A DNA stretch of 64,000 nt from Variovorax sp. PAMC 28711. GTDB lineage: Bacteria > Pseudomonadota > Gammaproteobacteria > Burkholderiales > Burkholderiaceae_C. Both the position numbers and the translations under genes were made by a program. Numbering within the stretch: position 1 is the first letter of the stretch; every line of letters starts with the position of its first letter. Shown one piece after another: positions 8,437 to 17,172 of the stretch. The notes beneath the pieces are model-generated. The model saw nothing but the letters and a program-made list of their open reading frames with translations, searched no databases and was not told the origin of the DNA. The stretch is taken from assembly GCF_001577265.1 (NCBI RefSeq), contig NZ_CP014517.1:2471001-2535000 (forward strand). Direction: 5' to 3'.

Positions 8437-8859
8437 ATGTACACACCGCCCAGTCTCCGCGCCGCCAATGCCTACAAGAACGTCGGCGTCCAATCCAGCG
8501 TCGATGGCGCCACTCCGCACCAACTCGTGGTGCTGTTGTTCGAAGGCCTGCAGCAGGCCGTGCAGGCTGCAAGCGGCGCCTTGCAGAGGGGCGACGTGGC
8601 CGTCAAGTGCGCGCAGATCATGCGGGCGGTGCGTTTCCTGGAGGAAGGCCTCAAGGGTGGGCTCGACGTCGAGCGCGGCGGCGAACTGGCCGAACGGTTG
8701 CGTTCCCTTTACGATTACTGCATTGAACGGCTCACGCTCGCCAACCTGCGCAACGATGGCGCGCTGTTGGCTGAAGTGGCCGACCTCATCGCCCCCGTGG
8801 CCGAGGGCTGGAAAGCAATCGGTCGACAGCCGCACCCCGCTGTCGGCCAGCCCGCCTGA
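8437..8859 (+). CDS. fliS: Flagellin chaperone FliS
   Basis: Cytosolic chaperone that binds the flagellin C-terminus and prevents premature polymerisation. The start at MYTPPSLRAANAYKNVG gives 140 residues, close to the family norm; AAGGAA precedes it. The motif TPHQLVVLLFEGLQQAV is typical of the FliS fold. First gene of the fliS-fliT-ATPase unit. Confidence 0.95.
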   Translation: MYTPPSLRAANAYKNVGVQSSVDGATPHQLVVLLFEGLQQAVQAASGALQRGDVAVKCAQIMRAVRFLEEGLKGGLDVERGGELAERLRSLYDYCIERLTLANLRNDGALLAEVADLIAPVAEGWKAIGRQPHPAVGQPA

Positions 8860-8879
8860 GGGCAGGAACGGAGTTTTCG

Positions 8880-9179
8880 ATGGAAGACCGACTGCTGGAC
8901 TATTACAAGGCGATCGAAGCCTCGAGCCTTCAGATGCTCGCGGCCGCGCGTCGCGAAGACTGGGACGACGTGGTGCGCTGCGAAGGCGCCTGCGCCGTGC
9001 TGATCGAGCAGCTGCGCTACCGCTCGAAGAGCGAACTGCTGCCGCGCGAGCACCGCGCCGAGAAGTCGAAGATCATGCAACGCATCCTGCGCAACGACGC
9101 CGAAATCCGCGTGCTCGCCGAGCCTTGGCTCAGCCAGTTCGCGCAGATGTTCGATGCGAAACTTCAGCTGATCCATTGA
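8880..9179 (+). CDS. fliT: Flagellar chaperone FliT
   Basis: Small helical protein of 99 residues in the position of FliT, the FliD export chaperone that in enterics also antagonises FlhDC. The sequence (MEDRLLDYYKAIEASSLQML...) is helical and charged and resembles FliT in length and hydrophobic pattern; conservation in this family is low, so synteny carries much of the weight. 20 bp after fliS. Confidence 0.85.
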   Translation: MEDRLLDYYKAIEASSLQMLAAARREDWDDVVRCEGACAVLIEQLRYRSKSELLPREHRAEKSKIMQRILRNDAEIRVLAEPWLSQFAQMFDAKLQLIH

Positions 9180-9243
9180 GGGTGTACAAAGACTGCTCAC
9201 GGGTTCAGGGAGCATTCGAAGTCAACCAGGCGCCGAGGGCGCC

Positions 9244-11631
9244 GTGTTCCTCATGAAGCTTGCCTACGCCAATGACGGTTATGTGTGGCCTGTTCCGCCC
9301 GGTGCGGCCGCGCCACTGCTCGCGCTGGACGACAACGCGCCGACCTGCGAGATCGTCGGCCTCAACGCCCAGCGCGCCCAGGGCCGCCTGATCCGTTTCG
9401 TGCCGGCCGAACAGGTCGCCCACGTCCAGCTCAACCAGTTGCGCCGCCCGACCGCGCTGCGCTTCGACCATTTCCGCATGCTGGTGCTGTCGGAGTCGCT
9501 GCCGGTGGTGCCGGGCGCCGCCGGCCTCTTGACGTACGACATCGTCTGGGCCGACGGCTCCAGAAGCAGCGGCCAGAGCCTCGGCCGGCAGGAAATTCCG
9601 TTCGGCCTTTTTCTGTTCATGCTGACCGAGGACGGGGACGCGGTGCGCCGCGCCTTCGTGCCGCGGGTGAGCCTGCGCAGCGTGTCGTGGTCGGAGCCCG
9701 GAGACCCCGGGCGCGGCGGCGCGCCGCCCGAGCCGCCGCTCGACGCGATGCCGCCCGAGGTGACCACGCCGGAAGAGCTGCTGCTGCAACTCGCGGCCCA
9801 GAGCCGCATGCCCATCGTGCGCATCGGCCAGGCATTGAAGTCGCTCGGCATGGTCACCGAGGCGCAGCTCGCCGAGGCGCTGGAGAAGCAGCAGGTCGAC
9901 CGCGGCGTGCCGCTGGGCGAAATGCTGGTGCGCATGAACGTCGTGACGCGGGCCGACCTGCAGGTCGCGCTGGCTCGCAAGATGGGCTATCCGCTGGTCG
10001 ACCTCGATGCCTACCCGGTGGCGGCCGACGCGATGCGCAAGGTGCCGCACGAGGTCGCGCGCCGGCTCGAACTCATGCCGCTCATGCTGCACGAAGGGCG
10101 GCTGATCGTCGCGCTCGACGATCCGGCCAACCGGCGTTCGGCGCTCGACGAGATCGAGTTCGTGTCGCAAATGAAGGTGGTGGGCGTCATCGGCCAGTGC
10201 CGCGATCTGCCGGCCGTGCTGTTCAAGGCCTACGACAAGATCGGCGCGACCGCCCAGGGCAAGCCGATCTCGGGCGACCCGAGCCAACCCATCGAGTTCG
10301 ATCTGGCGGGCACCACCGAACTGCTGGAGACGCTCGAGAAAGAAGGCGTTTCGCGCTTCGACGAGGATTCGCCGATCGAGCAGTCGGACAACTCGCTGGT
10401 GCGGATGATCAACCGCATGATCCTGGAAGCGCACGCGCAGGGCGTGTCGGACATCCACGTCGAGAGCTATCCGGGCCGCGAAAAGATCCGCATCCGCTTT
10501 CGGCGCGACGGCCGGCTCTACACCTATCTGGAGCTGCCGCCGAACTACCGCAGCGCGCTGATCGCGCGCATCAAGATCATGTGCGACCTCGACATCAGCG
10601 AGAAGCGCAAGCCGCAGGACGGCAAGATCAATTTCTCCAAGTTCTCGCCGCAACACAAGCTCGAGTTGCGCGTTGCCACCATCCCGACCAACAACGGGCT
10701 CGAAGACGTGGTGATGCGCATCCTGGCGTCGGCCAAGCCGATCCCGCTCGACGCACTGGGGCTCTCGCCGAGCAACCTGGCGCAGTTCAAGACGGCGATC
10801 GAGCGGCCCTACGGCATGGTGCTGTGCGTCGGCCCCACGGGGTCGGGCAAGACGACCACGCTGCACTCGGCGCTGATGCACATCAACACGCCCGAGCGAA
10901 AGATCTGGACCGCGGAAGACCCGATCGAAATCACGCAGGCGGGTCTGCGGCAGGTGCAGGTCAATCCGCGCATCGACTGGACCTTTGCCAAGGCGCTGCG
11001 CGCCTTCGTGCGCGCCGACCCCGACGTGATCATGGTCGGCGAGATCCGCGACGAGGAGACCGCGAAGACGGCGATCGAGGCGTCGCTCACCGGCCACCTC
11101 GTGCTGTCCACGCTGCACACCAACAGCGCGCCCGAGACCGTCACGCGCCTGCTCGACATGGGCATGGACCCGTTCAACTTCGCGGACTCGCTGCTGGCCG
11201 TGCTCGCCCAGCGGCTGGTGCGCCGGCTGTGCCGCCACTGCACCACCCACCGTCCGGCCACGCCGGAAGAAGTCGAGGTGCTGCTGGCCGACTACATGCA
11301 CGCCTTCGGGCCGCACGACACCCCCGCCGCGCGCGACCCGGTGCGCAGCGGCTGGCTCGCGACCCATGGCCGCAACGGCGAATTGCCCGTCTACGAACCG
11401 AAGGGCTGCAAGCAATGCGACGACACCGGCTTCAAAGGTCGCGTCGGCATCCACGAGTTGATGGTGATCTCGCGCACCCTGCGCCGCCTGGTGCAGAACG
11501 GCGCGCGGGCCGAGGAGCTGCAGGAAACCGCCTTGTTGGAGGGCATGCGCACGCTGCGGCAAGACGGCATCGACAAGGTGCTGGCGGGCCACACCACCAT
11601 CGACGAAGTGCGCGCCACCAGCAACGTCTGA
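9244..11631 (+). CDS. GspE/PilB-family secretion ATPase with MshEN-type c-di-GMP domain
   Basis: An AAA-type ATPase of the type II secretion/type IV pilus extension family. Regions seen: an unassigned ~170-residue N-terminal region; an MshEN-like region (about 192-255) with RIGQALKSLGMVTEAQLAEA and PLGEMLVRMNVVTRADL, the repeat pattern that binds c-di-GMP in MshE; a linker; Walker A GPTGSGKTTT (530-539); Asp box and Walker B region with DVIMVGEIRDEE; and a four-Cys zinc site (CRHC, CKQC, about 663-726). The start is GTG; an in-frame ATG lies 9 bp downstream. It follows fliT by 64 bp on the same strand. No pilin, platform or secretin gene is nearby, so its partner machine is unknown. Confidence 0.85.
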   Translation: MFLMKLAYANDGYVWPVPPGAAAPLLALDDNAPTCEIVGLNAQRAQGRLIRFVPAEQVAHVQLNQLRRPTALRFDHFRMLVLSESLPVVPGAAGLLTYDIVWADGSRSSGQSLGRQEIPFGLFLFMLTEDGDAVRRAFVPRVSLRSVSWSEPGDPGRGGAPPEPPLDAMPPEVTTPEELLLQLAAQSRMPIVRIGQALKSLGMVTEAQLAEALEKQQVDRGVPLGEMLVRMNVVTRADLQVALARKMGYPLVDLDAYPVAADAMRKVPHEVARRLELMPLMLHEGRLIVALDDPANRRSALDEIEFVSQMKVVGVIGQCRDLPAVLFKAYDKIGATAQGKPISGDPSQPIEFDLAGTTELLETLEKEGVSRFDEDSPIEQSDNSLVRMINRMILEAHAQGVSDIHVESYPGREKIRIRFRRDGRLYTYLELPPNYRSALIARIKIMCDLDISEKRKPQDGKINFSKFSPQHKLELRVATIPTNNGLEDVVMRILASAKPIPLDALGLSPSNLAQFKTAIERPYGMVLCVGPTGSGKTTTLHSALMHINTPERKIWTAEDPIEITQAGLRQVQVNPRIDWTFAKALRAFVRADPDVIMVGEIRDEETAKTAIEASLTGHLVLSTLHTNSAPETVTRLLDMGMDPFNFADSLLAVLAQRLVRRLCRHCTTHRPATPEEVEVLLADYMHAFGPHDTPAARDPVRSGWLATHGRNGELPVYEPKGCKQCDDTGFKGRVGIHELMVISRTLRRLVQNGARAEELQETALLEGMRTLRQDGIDKVLAGHTTIDEVRATSNV

Positions 11632-11632
11632 G

Positions 11633-14266
11633 CTAGACCCCGGCCGCCTTGTGCGCCGGTGCCACCTGCACGTTGTTGCGCCCGGCACCCTTGGCCTGGT
11701 AGAGCATTTCGTCGGCCTTGCGGATCAGCGCCTGGCTGGTCATGTGGCCGCCCTCGTAGCACGCAACGCCGACACTGGCGCCGACGTTGAGCGTCCGTTC
11801 GTCCAGCACGAAGGGCTCGTTCAGGGATTTCAGGATCTTCTGCGCGACACGCTCGGCGTCTTCGGGATGACCGAGCGCCTGCAGGATCACCGTGAACTCG
11901 TCACCGCCGAGCCGGGCGACGAAATCGACATTGCGCGTCGCCGTCGACAGCCGGGCGCCCACGGCGCGCAGCAACGCGTCGCCGCACGGATGGCCCCAGC
12001 GGTCGTTGATCTGCTTGAAGCGGTCCAGGTCGACGTACAGCAGCGCCATGCCCGTGTCACGCAGCCTGGACTGGTTCATCGCATCGGCGAGCCGTGCCTC
12101 GAACGCGCTCCGGTTACCGAGGCCGGTGAGCGGATCCTGGCTGGCGAGCTCTGCCAGCCGCCGTTCCTCGCGCTTTTGCCGGGTGATGTCCAGCGTCACG
12201 GCATGGAAGCCGACGACCGCGAGTCCGTCGACGCTCCACTGCGGGATGTAGCTCACTTCGTAGCTCGCGTGGCCGCTGGAATTGACGGCTTCGCTCTCGA
12301 ACGTGACGCGCTCGCCGCCCAGGGCGGCGCGCACATGCGGAGCGATCGTGAGATAGCGCGTCTTGCCGAACAGCTGCTCGATCGTCTGGCCTTCGATCGA
12401 CTTGCGGCTGACGCCGAACACCGGCTCGTAGGCGAGGTTGGCGAACTGGTAGCGCTCGTCCGCGCCGATGTAGGCGACCCGCATCGGCAGAACATCGGCC
12501 ACGGTGCGAAGCCGCGCTTCGCTTTCGAAAAGCGCGCGCTTGTTGGCCTTGTCGGCCGAGATGTCTCGCATGATGGCCGAGAAGTGCTCGATCTTGCCGT
12601 TGCGATCGCGGTGTGCGATCACCATCTGGCTGACGGGAAACACCACGCGTTCGGCATTCCAGAGGTCCAGCTCGCCGACCCAGACGCCCTGCGCGGCGGC
12701 CGCCGGAACCACCTCGACGCTCAGGTGCGCGACCGTGGCCGGCGGATAGAAGTCGGCCATCGTCAGATCGGAAACGGGCGCGTCCGGTGCGATGCCGGTG
12801 ACGCGGCGCGCCGCGGGATTCATGTAGGTGAGCCGCCCGCTCTTGTTGAGTTGCACCACGTAGTCGGTGGTCGCCTCGAAGAACCCGGTGAGCGTGCGCA
12901 TCGCCTTTTCAGCGCGCGTGCGCTCGGTGATGTCCGACAGCGTGCCGACCTGGCCGGTGACCTGGCCGTCGGTCAGGATCGGCCGCATGTGCAGCGACAC
13001 CAGCACGTCCGTGCCGTCCAGCCGTCGCAGCCACCGCTTCACATGGAACGGCTGCGTCTGCTGCGTGAGCGCGAGCCACTGCCGCCACACCGCGTCCCGC
13101 TCCGGCTCGGCGACCAGGCTCAGCCAGCCGCGCGCGGCGTCGGCCCGTGGCAGGCCCTGAATTTCCAGGAAGGCGTCGTTCACGTACACCATGTGCCCCG
13201 ACATGTCGCAGCGGAAAAGACCCATCGGCGACGCGTCGGTGATGGTCGCAAGTTCGGTGCGCTGGTTGCGCAGTTCGGTCATGAGCGCATCGAACTCGCG
13301 CGCCAGGTCGCCCAGCTCGTCTTCGGCATGAACGTCGAGCGGCACCGTGCGGTCCGGCGCCTTGCGCAACGCATGGATCGCACCGTGCAGCCGGCCCAGC
13401 GGCCGCATCATCCACACGGTGCCGATCCACACCAGCACGCTGCTCAGCAGGGCCAGCAGCAGCATCTGGCCAAGCAAGGTCTCGCGCGCCCGTGCGAGCG
13501 GTGCGTAGGCCGCGGCCGCCGGCAACACCACGCGCAACACCCAGCCTGTGCTTCGGATGGGAACGCTGGCGATCAGATCGCCGACTTCGCTGCTTTCCCG
13601 ACTCGACGCCGGCTTGAGAACGCGCAGCGGGTCCGGATGCACCACGTAGACAGGCTGCGGCCCGGTGGTCTCGATGAGGAAATAGCCGCCTTCACCCACG
13701 CGCGCGCGGGACAGCTCGCCGAGCACATTGGCCTTGGAGAGGCTCAGGCCGCCACCGACCATGCCCGCCATGCCGGCTGCGCCATCGTGAACCGGAACCA
13801 CCATCACGATGGCGGGCTGGTCGGTGGTGCGGGCCTGGAGCGGCGCCGAAATGGCGGGCTCGCCGCTATCGCGCGCGCGCCGGAAGTAATCGCGGTCGGC
13901 GATGTTCAGCGCCTTCGGGTTGGGGGGATCGCTGGCCACGATGGCGCCGTCGGGGTCGATCAGCGCGAGGCCGTCGAACTTGGCGCGCAGCCCGCTGTCG
14001 GCCAGAAAGCGCTGTTGCGCCGACGAGGAGGCGAAGGTCGCAGCATTGGCGTGGCGAGCTTCCCGCGCGAGGATGTCCAGGTGGCTGGCGATCTTGTAGT
14101 CCACATCGCCGGCCGCCAGTTGCGCGAAACCCTGTTGTTGCTGCTGCATCAGGATGACGTAGCGGCTCGACAGGCCGCGGTACTGCCAGGCCCCCGTCGC
14201 TCCCACGGTGAAAAGGACCAGCGCGGTGGTCAGGAGCGCCGTCTTCGTGGGGAGCGTCAGGCGCAT
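11633..14266 (-). CDS. Membrane-bound sensor diguanylate cyclase (multi-PAS, GGDEF)
   Basis: Makes c-di-GMP from GTP. The start MRLTLPTKTALL gives 877 residues; upstream codons overlap the EAL gene and look non-coding. Order: a signal/TM helix (about 5-28), a periplasmic sensor region (about 30-245, dCache-like), a second TM, a HAMP-like linker, several PAS segments, then a GGDEF domain. The signature GGDEF (about 787-791) is intact and preceded by an RNVD inhibitory I-site five residues upstream, so product inhibition is likely. It starts 4 bp after the EAL gene stop. Tail-to-tail with the ATPase gene. Confidence 0.93.
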   Translation of the reverse strand: MRLTLPTKTALLTTALVLFTVGATGAWQYRGLSSRYVILMQQQQQGFAQLAAGDVDYKIASHLDILAREARHANAATFASSSAQQRFLADSGLRAKFDGLALIDPDGAIVASDPPNPKALNIADRDYFRRARDSGEPAISAPLQARTTDQPAIVMVVPVHDGAAGMAGMVGGGLSLSKANVLGELSRARVGEGGYFLIETTGPQPVYVVHPDPLRVLKPASSRESSEVGDLIASVPIRSTGWVLRVVLPAAAAYAPLARARETLLGQMLLLALLSSVLVWIGTVWMMRPLGRLHGAIHALRKAPDRTVPLDVHAEDELGDLAREFDALMTELRNQRTELATITDASPMGLFRCDMSGHMVYVNDAFLEIQGLPRADAARGWLSLVAEPERDAVWRQWLALTQQTQPFHVKRWLRRLDGTDVLVSLHMRPILTDGQVTGQVGTLSDITERTRAEKAMRTLTGFFEATTDYVVQLNKSGRLTYMNPAARRVTGIAPDAPVSDLTMADFYPPATVAHLSVEVVPAAAAQGVWVGELDLWNAERVVFPVSQMVIAHRDRNGKIEHFSAIMRDISADKANKRALFESEARLRTVADVLPMRVAYIGADERYQFANLAYEPVFGVSRKSIEGQTIEQLFGKTRYLTIAPHVRAALGGERVTFESEAVNSSGHASYEVSYIPQWSVDGLAVVGFHAVTLDITRQKREERRLAELASQDPLTGLGNRSAFEARLADAMNQSRLRDTGMALLYVDLDRFKQINDRWGHPCGDALLRAVGARLSTATRNVDFVARLGGDEFTVILQALGHPEDAERVAQKILKSLNEPFVLDERTLNVGASVGVACYEGGHMTSQALIRKADEMLYQAKGAGRNNVQVAPAHKAAGV

Positions 14267-14270
14267 CGCG

Positions 14271-14993
14271 TCACACGGCGTCCCAGTCCACGACCGGCAG
14301 CCTCCCCGTGGCGGGTTCTGCAAACAAATAGCCCTGGAACAGCGTGACGCCGAGTTTGCGCAAGGCCGTCAGTTCTTCGGCGGTTTCCACCCCTTCGGCG
14401 ATCACCCGGATGCCGAGCTCGTCGCAGGTGGCGACGAAGTCTTTCACGTTGTCGAGCTGGACGGGTTTCTGCTGGATGTCGCGCACGACGCTCATGTCGA
14501 TCTTCACCACGTCGGGCTGGAACGACGACAGCAACTCGAACGGCACAAAGCCGGTGTCGTGATCGTCGAGGGTCGACGTGAAGCCGTAGCGCTTGAAGGT
14601 GCGAAAAGCGGCCGCGAGGCCCGGCAGGTCGGCCACGCGTTCGCCCCCGGTGATCTCGAACATCAGCCACTTCACGGGGAAGCCGCAGGCCGAGGCGACG
14701 CGCATGGCGGTGCGAAAACACTCGGCCTGGCCGGAAAGATCGTCCGGGGTGACGTTCAGGCTGAGTCGCGTGTCCATGCCGAGCGCCGCAGCCATCTCGA
14801 TCGCCCGGGTCCGGCAGGCTTCGTGGAATGCGTAGCGCTCGTCCGGGCCGACGCGGCCCAGCACGTCCAGCGCGCCCTCGCCTTGCAGGCCGCGCACCAG
14901 CGCCTCGTACGCGAAGGTTTCGCGGCGCACGACGTCCACGATCGGCTGGAACGCCATCGTGAACTCGGGGAAGAGGGAATGGGGTTCGGTCAT
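14271..14993 (-). CDS. EAL-domain c-di-GMP phosphodiesterase
   Basis: A stand-alone EAL protein of 240 residues with no sensor or membrane domain; the family hydrolyses c-di-GMP to pGpG. Catalytic positions appear kept: EALVRG (30-35), N in LSLNV, E in FEITGGE, the Asp pair in TLDDHDTG, K in VKIDM, E in AEGVET and Q in QGYLFAEP. DDHDTG deviates from the usual DDFGTG loop, so activity could be altered. It lies 8 bp after fliE and 4 bp before the GGDEF gene on the same strand, suggesting one transcript. Confidence 0.92.
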   Translation of the reverse strand: MTEPHSLFPEFTMAFQPIVDVVRRETFAYEALVRGLQGEGALDVLGRVGPDERYAFHEACRTRAIEMAAALGMDTRLSLNVTPDDLSGQAECFRTAMRVASACGFPVKWLMFEITGGERVADLPGLAAAFRTFKRYGFTSTLDDHDTGFVPFELLSSFQPDVVKIDMSVVRDIQQKPVQLDNVKDFVATCDELGIRVIAEGVETAEELTALRKLGVTLFQGYLFAEPATGRLPVVDWDAV

Positions 14994-15001
14994 GGGCGGG
15001 G

Positions 15002-15310
15002 TCAGACTTGCATGTTCATGATGTCGGTATACGCCTGAACCATCCGGTTGCGCACATGCAGCGTGGCCTGGAAGCCGATTTGCGCTTTTTGCAGCGCGAC
15101 CATGGTCTGCTCCAGGCTGACGTTCGGATTTTCGAGCTGAACTTCGCGCTGCAGGGTGGAGGCGTCGCCCTGGGCGGCGCTCACGGCCTTGAGAGCGCCG
15201 GACAGGGCGCCGGCGAAGCCGGCTTCCTGGACGGCACCGGTGGCGGCGCGTGCAGCCCCGGCCGGACGCGACGTGAGCGGGGCGGTGACGGGGTTGAGGC
15301 GGAGGTCCAT
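15002..15310 (-). CDS. fliE: Flagellar hook-basal body protein FliE
   Basis: Junction protein between the MS ring and the rod. The start MDLRLNPVTAPL gives 102 residues, the family size; an upstream ATG would add only non-family sequence. The conserved C-terminal half (NPNVSLEQTMVALQKAQIGF and LHVRNRMVQAYTDIMNMQV) is clear. It diverges from fliF and heads the fliE-EAL-GGDEF unit. Confidence 0.96.
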   Translation of the reverse strand: MDLRLNPVTAPLTSRPAGAARAATGAVQEAGFAGALSGALKAVSAAQGDASTLQREVQLENPNVSLEQTMVALQKAQIGFQATLHVRNRMVQAYTDIMNMQV

Positions 15311-15372
15311 GGTCGTGATGCTAAAGGCGGTCGACCGTGGCATGGCCGGGAATTGAGCCGGAAAGGCGCGCC

Positions 15373-15411
15373 TTATCGGGCTTATGCGGAATGGGTCGGC
15401 CCGAATAATCG
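15373..15411. promoter_or_regulatory. Flagellar promoter element between fliE and fliF
   Basis: TTATCGGG, 21 nt, then CGAATAATCG, 27 nt before the fliF ATG. The block pair is itself a dyad (TTAT-CGGG against CCCG-A-ATAA), so it could serve both fliF and the divergent fliE. The spacing is identical to the copies before fliL and flhB; the CGAATAATCG block is identical to that at fliL. Confidence 0.65.
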
Positions 15412-15438
15412 TGCCACGCCCAGAGCCCACACACACCC

Positions 15439-17151
15439 ATGTCCGCCGTCGTCGAAATACCCGTCCCCCTCGCCACCACCGCCCCGTGGTCGCGCAAGCT
15501 TGCCAGCCTGGACTCGCGCCAGCGCATGCGTTTTGCCATCGGCGTCGTGTTGCTGGTCGGAGTGGCCATCGCGGCCATCGTGATCGGTCGCCAGCCCGAC
15601 TGGCGCGTGCTCTACGCCAACCTGGCCGACAAGGACGGCGGCGCCGTCATCGCCCAGCTCGCGCAGATGAACGTGCCCTACAAGTACTCCGAAGGCGGCG
15701 GCGCGGTGATGGTGCCGGCCGATCGCGTGCACGACCTGCGCCTGCGCCTGGCCTCGCAGGGCTTGCCCAAGGGCTCGGTCGCCGGCTTCGAGCTGATGGA
15801 GAACAACCGCTTCGGCATGACCCAGTTCCAGGAGAAGCTGAGTTTCCAGCGCGGGCTCGAAGGCGAGCTCACCCGCTCGATCCAGGCGCTCGGCTCGGTG
15901 CAGGCCGCCCGTGTGCACCTGGCGCTGCCCAATCAGAACGGCTTTTTTCGCGAGCAGCAGAAACCCACCGCTTCGGTGCTGCTGACGCTGCATCCAGGCC
16001 GCACGCTCGAGCGCAACCAGATCGCCGGCATCGTGCACCTGGTCGCCTCCAGCGTGCCGGAGCTGAACCCGGCCGCGGTGAGCGTGGTCGACGACACCGG
16101 CAAGCTGCTGTCGAACAACAACAACGAATCCGGCAGTGGCGCCGACGCCCAGCAACTGCAATACACCCAGCAGATCGAACAGCAATATGCGCGCCGCATC
16201 CTCGACATGCTGGAGCCCATGGTCGGCCGCCAGAACGTCAAGGCGCAGGTGACGGCCGACGTCGATTTCTCGCAGACCGAAGCCACGTCGGAAGAGCACA
16301 AGCCCAACCTGTCGGCCGACGCCAGCGCGGTACGCAGCCAGCAGACGGTGGAGAGCACCGGCGCGGCTGCCGTGGCCGCTGCGCCGTCGGGCGTGCCGGG
16401 TGCCACGTCGAACCAGCCGCCCGGCCCGTCTTCGGCGCCCGTCAACGGCGGTGCCGCACCGCTCACGCCAGCCGGCACCACGGCCACCGCCGGTGCAGCG
16501 GCCGCCCGGCCGCCGGGCAAGCGCGAGTCCACGACCAACTACGAGGTCGACAAGACCACCCGGACCGTGCGCAGCGCGACCGGCCAGATCAAGCGGCTGA
16601 GCGCGGCCGTCGTCATCAACTACCAGAGCGTGGTCGATGCCCAGGGCAGGCCCGGCGCGGCCACCGCGTTGTCGGCCCAGCAGATCGAGCAGATGACGGC
16701 GCTGGTGCGCGAGTCGATCGGCTTCAGCAAGGACCGCGGCGATTCGGTCAACCTCATGAACGCGCAGTTCCTCGCCGAGCGCAACGAGGTCGCTGAAGTC
16801 CCGATCTGGAAGAATCCGCAAACGCTCGACACGGCGCGCAGCTTCGCCTGGCCGATCGGCCTGGTGCTGATCGGCGCGATCGTGCTGCTCGGCCTGGTTC
16901 GCCCGGGCCTCAAGACCCTGGCGGCGGCCGCGCCGCCGCAGCTGCCGGGCAGCCAGCTCGACGCGATGCTGTCCGAAACGCCGCAGCGCCCCGCGCTCGC
17001 CTCCATCGCCGAAGCCCTGCCGCCGCCGGCCGCGCCCGAACAGGCCCGGCTCGAAGGCGCCCGCCAGATGGCGCGCCAGAACCCGGTCGCGGTCGCGAAC
17101 ATCGTGAAGACCTGGGTCAACGGCGACGAAGCCGCGGCCGCATCGGCCTGA
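15439..17151 (+). CDS. fliF: Flagellar MS-ring protein FliF
   Basis: Forms the MS ring, the base on which the flagellum assembles. The 570 residues carry a first TM helix (about 31-51), two ring-building (YscJ/FliF-type) domains with LPKGSVAGFELMENNRFGMT, a long Ala/Pro/Thr-rich periplasmic loop (about 310-360), a second TM (about 470-490), and a C-terminal tail that binds FliG. First gene of fliFGHIJK. Confidence 0.97.
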   Translation: MSAVVEIPVPLATTAPWSRKLASLDSRQRMRFAIGVVLLVGVAIAAIVIGRQPDWRVLYANLADKDGGAVIAQLAQMNVPYKYSEGGGAVMVPADRVHDLRLRLASQGLPKGSVAGFELMENNRFGMTQFQEKLSFQRGLEGELTRSIQALGSVQAARVHLALPNQNGFFREQQKPTASVLLTLHPGRTLERNQIAGIVHLVASSVPELNPAAVSVVDDTGKLLSNNNNESGSGADAQQLQYTQQIEQQYARRILDMLEPMVGRQNVKAQVTADVDFSQTEATSEEHKPNLSADASAVRSQQTVESTGAAAVAAAPSGVPGATSNQPPGPSSAPVNGGAAPLTPAGTTATAGAAAARPPGKRESTTNYEVDKTTRTVRSATGQIKRLSAAVVINYQSVVDAQGRPGAATALSAQQIEQMTALVRESIGFSKDRGDSVNLMNAQFLAERNEVAEVPIWKNPQTLDTARSFAWPIGLVLIGAIVLLGLVRPGLKTLAAAAPPQLPGSQLDAMLSETPQRPALASIAEALPPPAAPEQARLEGARQMARQNPVAVANIVKTWVNGDEAAAASA

Positions 17152-17172
17152 CCCGCACAAGGCGAACGCGCG

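Noticed and set aside
9205..11688. Long minus-strand open frame (about 827 codons) opposite the secretion ATPase
   Set aside because: Low-complexity His/Arg/Val-rich product; the plus strand has intact Walker A and B motifs.
16380..16510. Ala/Pro/Thr-rich stretch in fliF considered as a repeat or insertion
   Set aside because: A low-complexity periplasmic loop is normal for FliF, and the frame continues intact on both sides.
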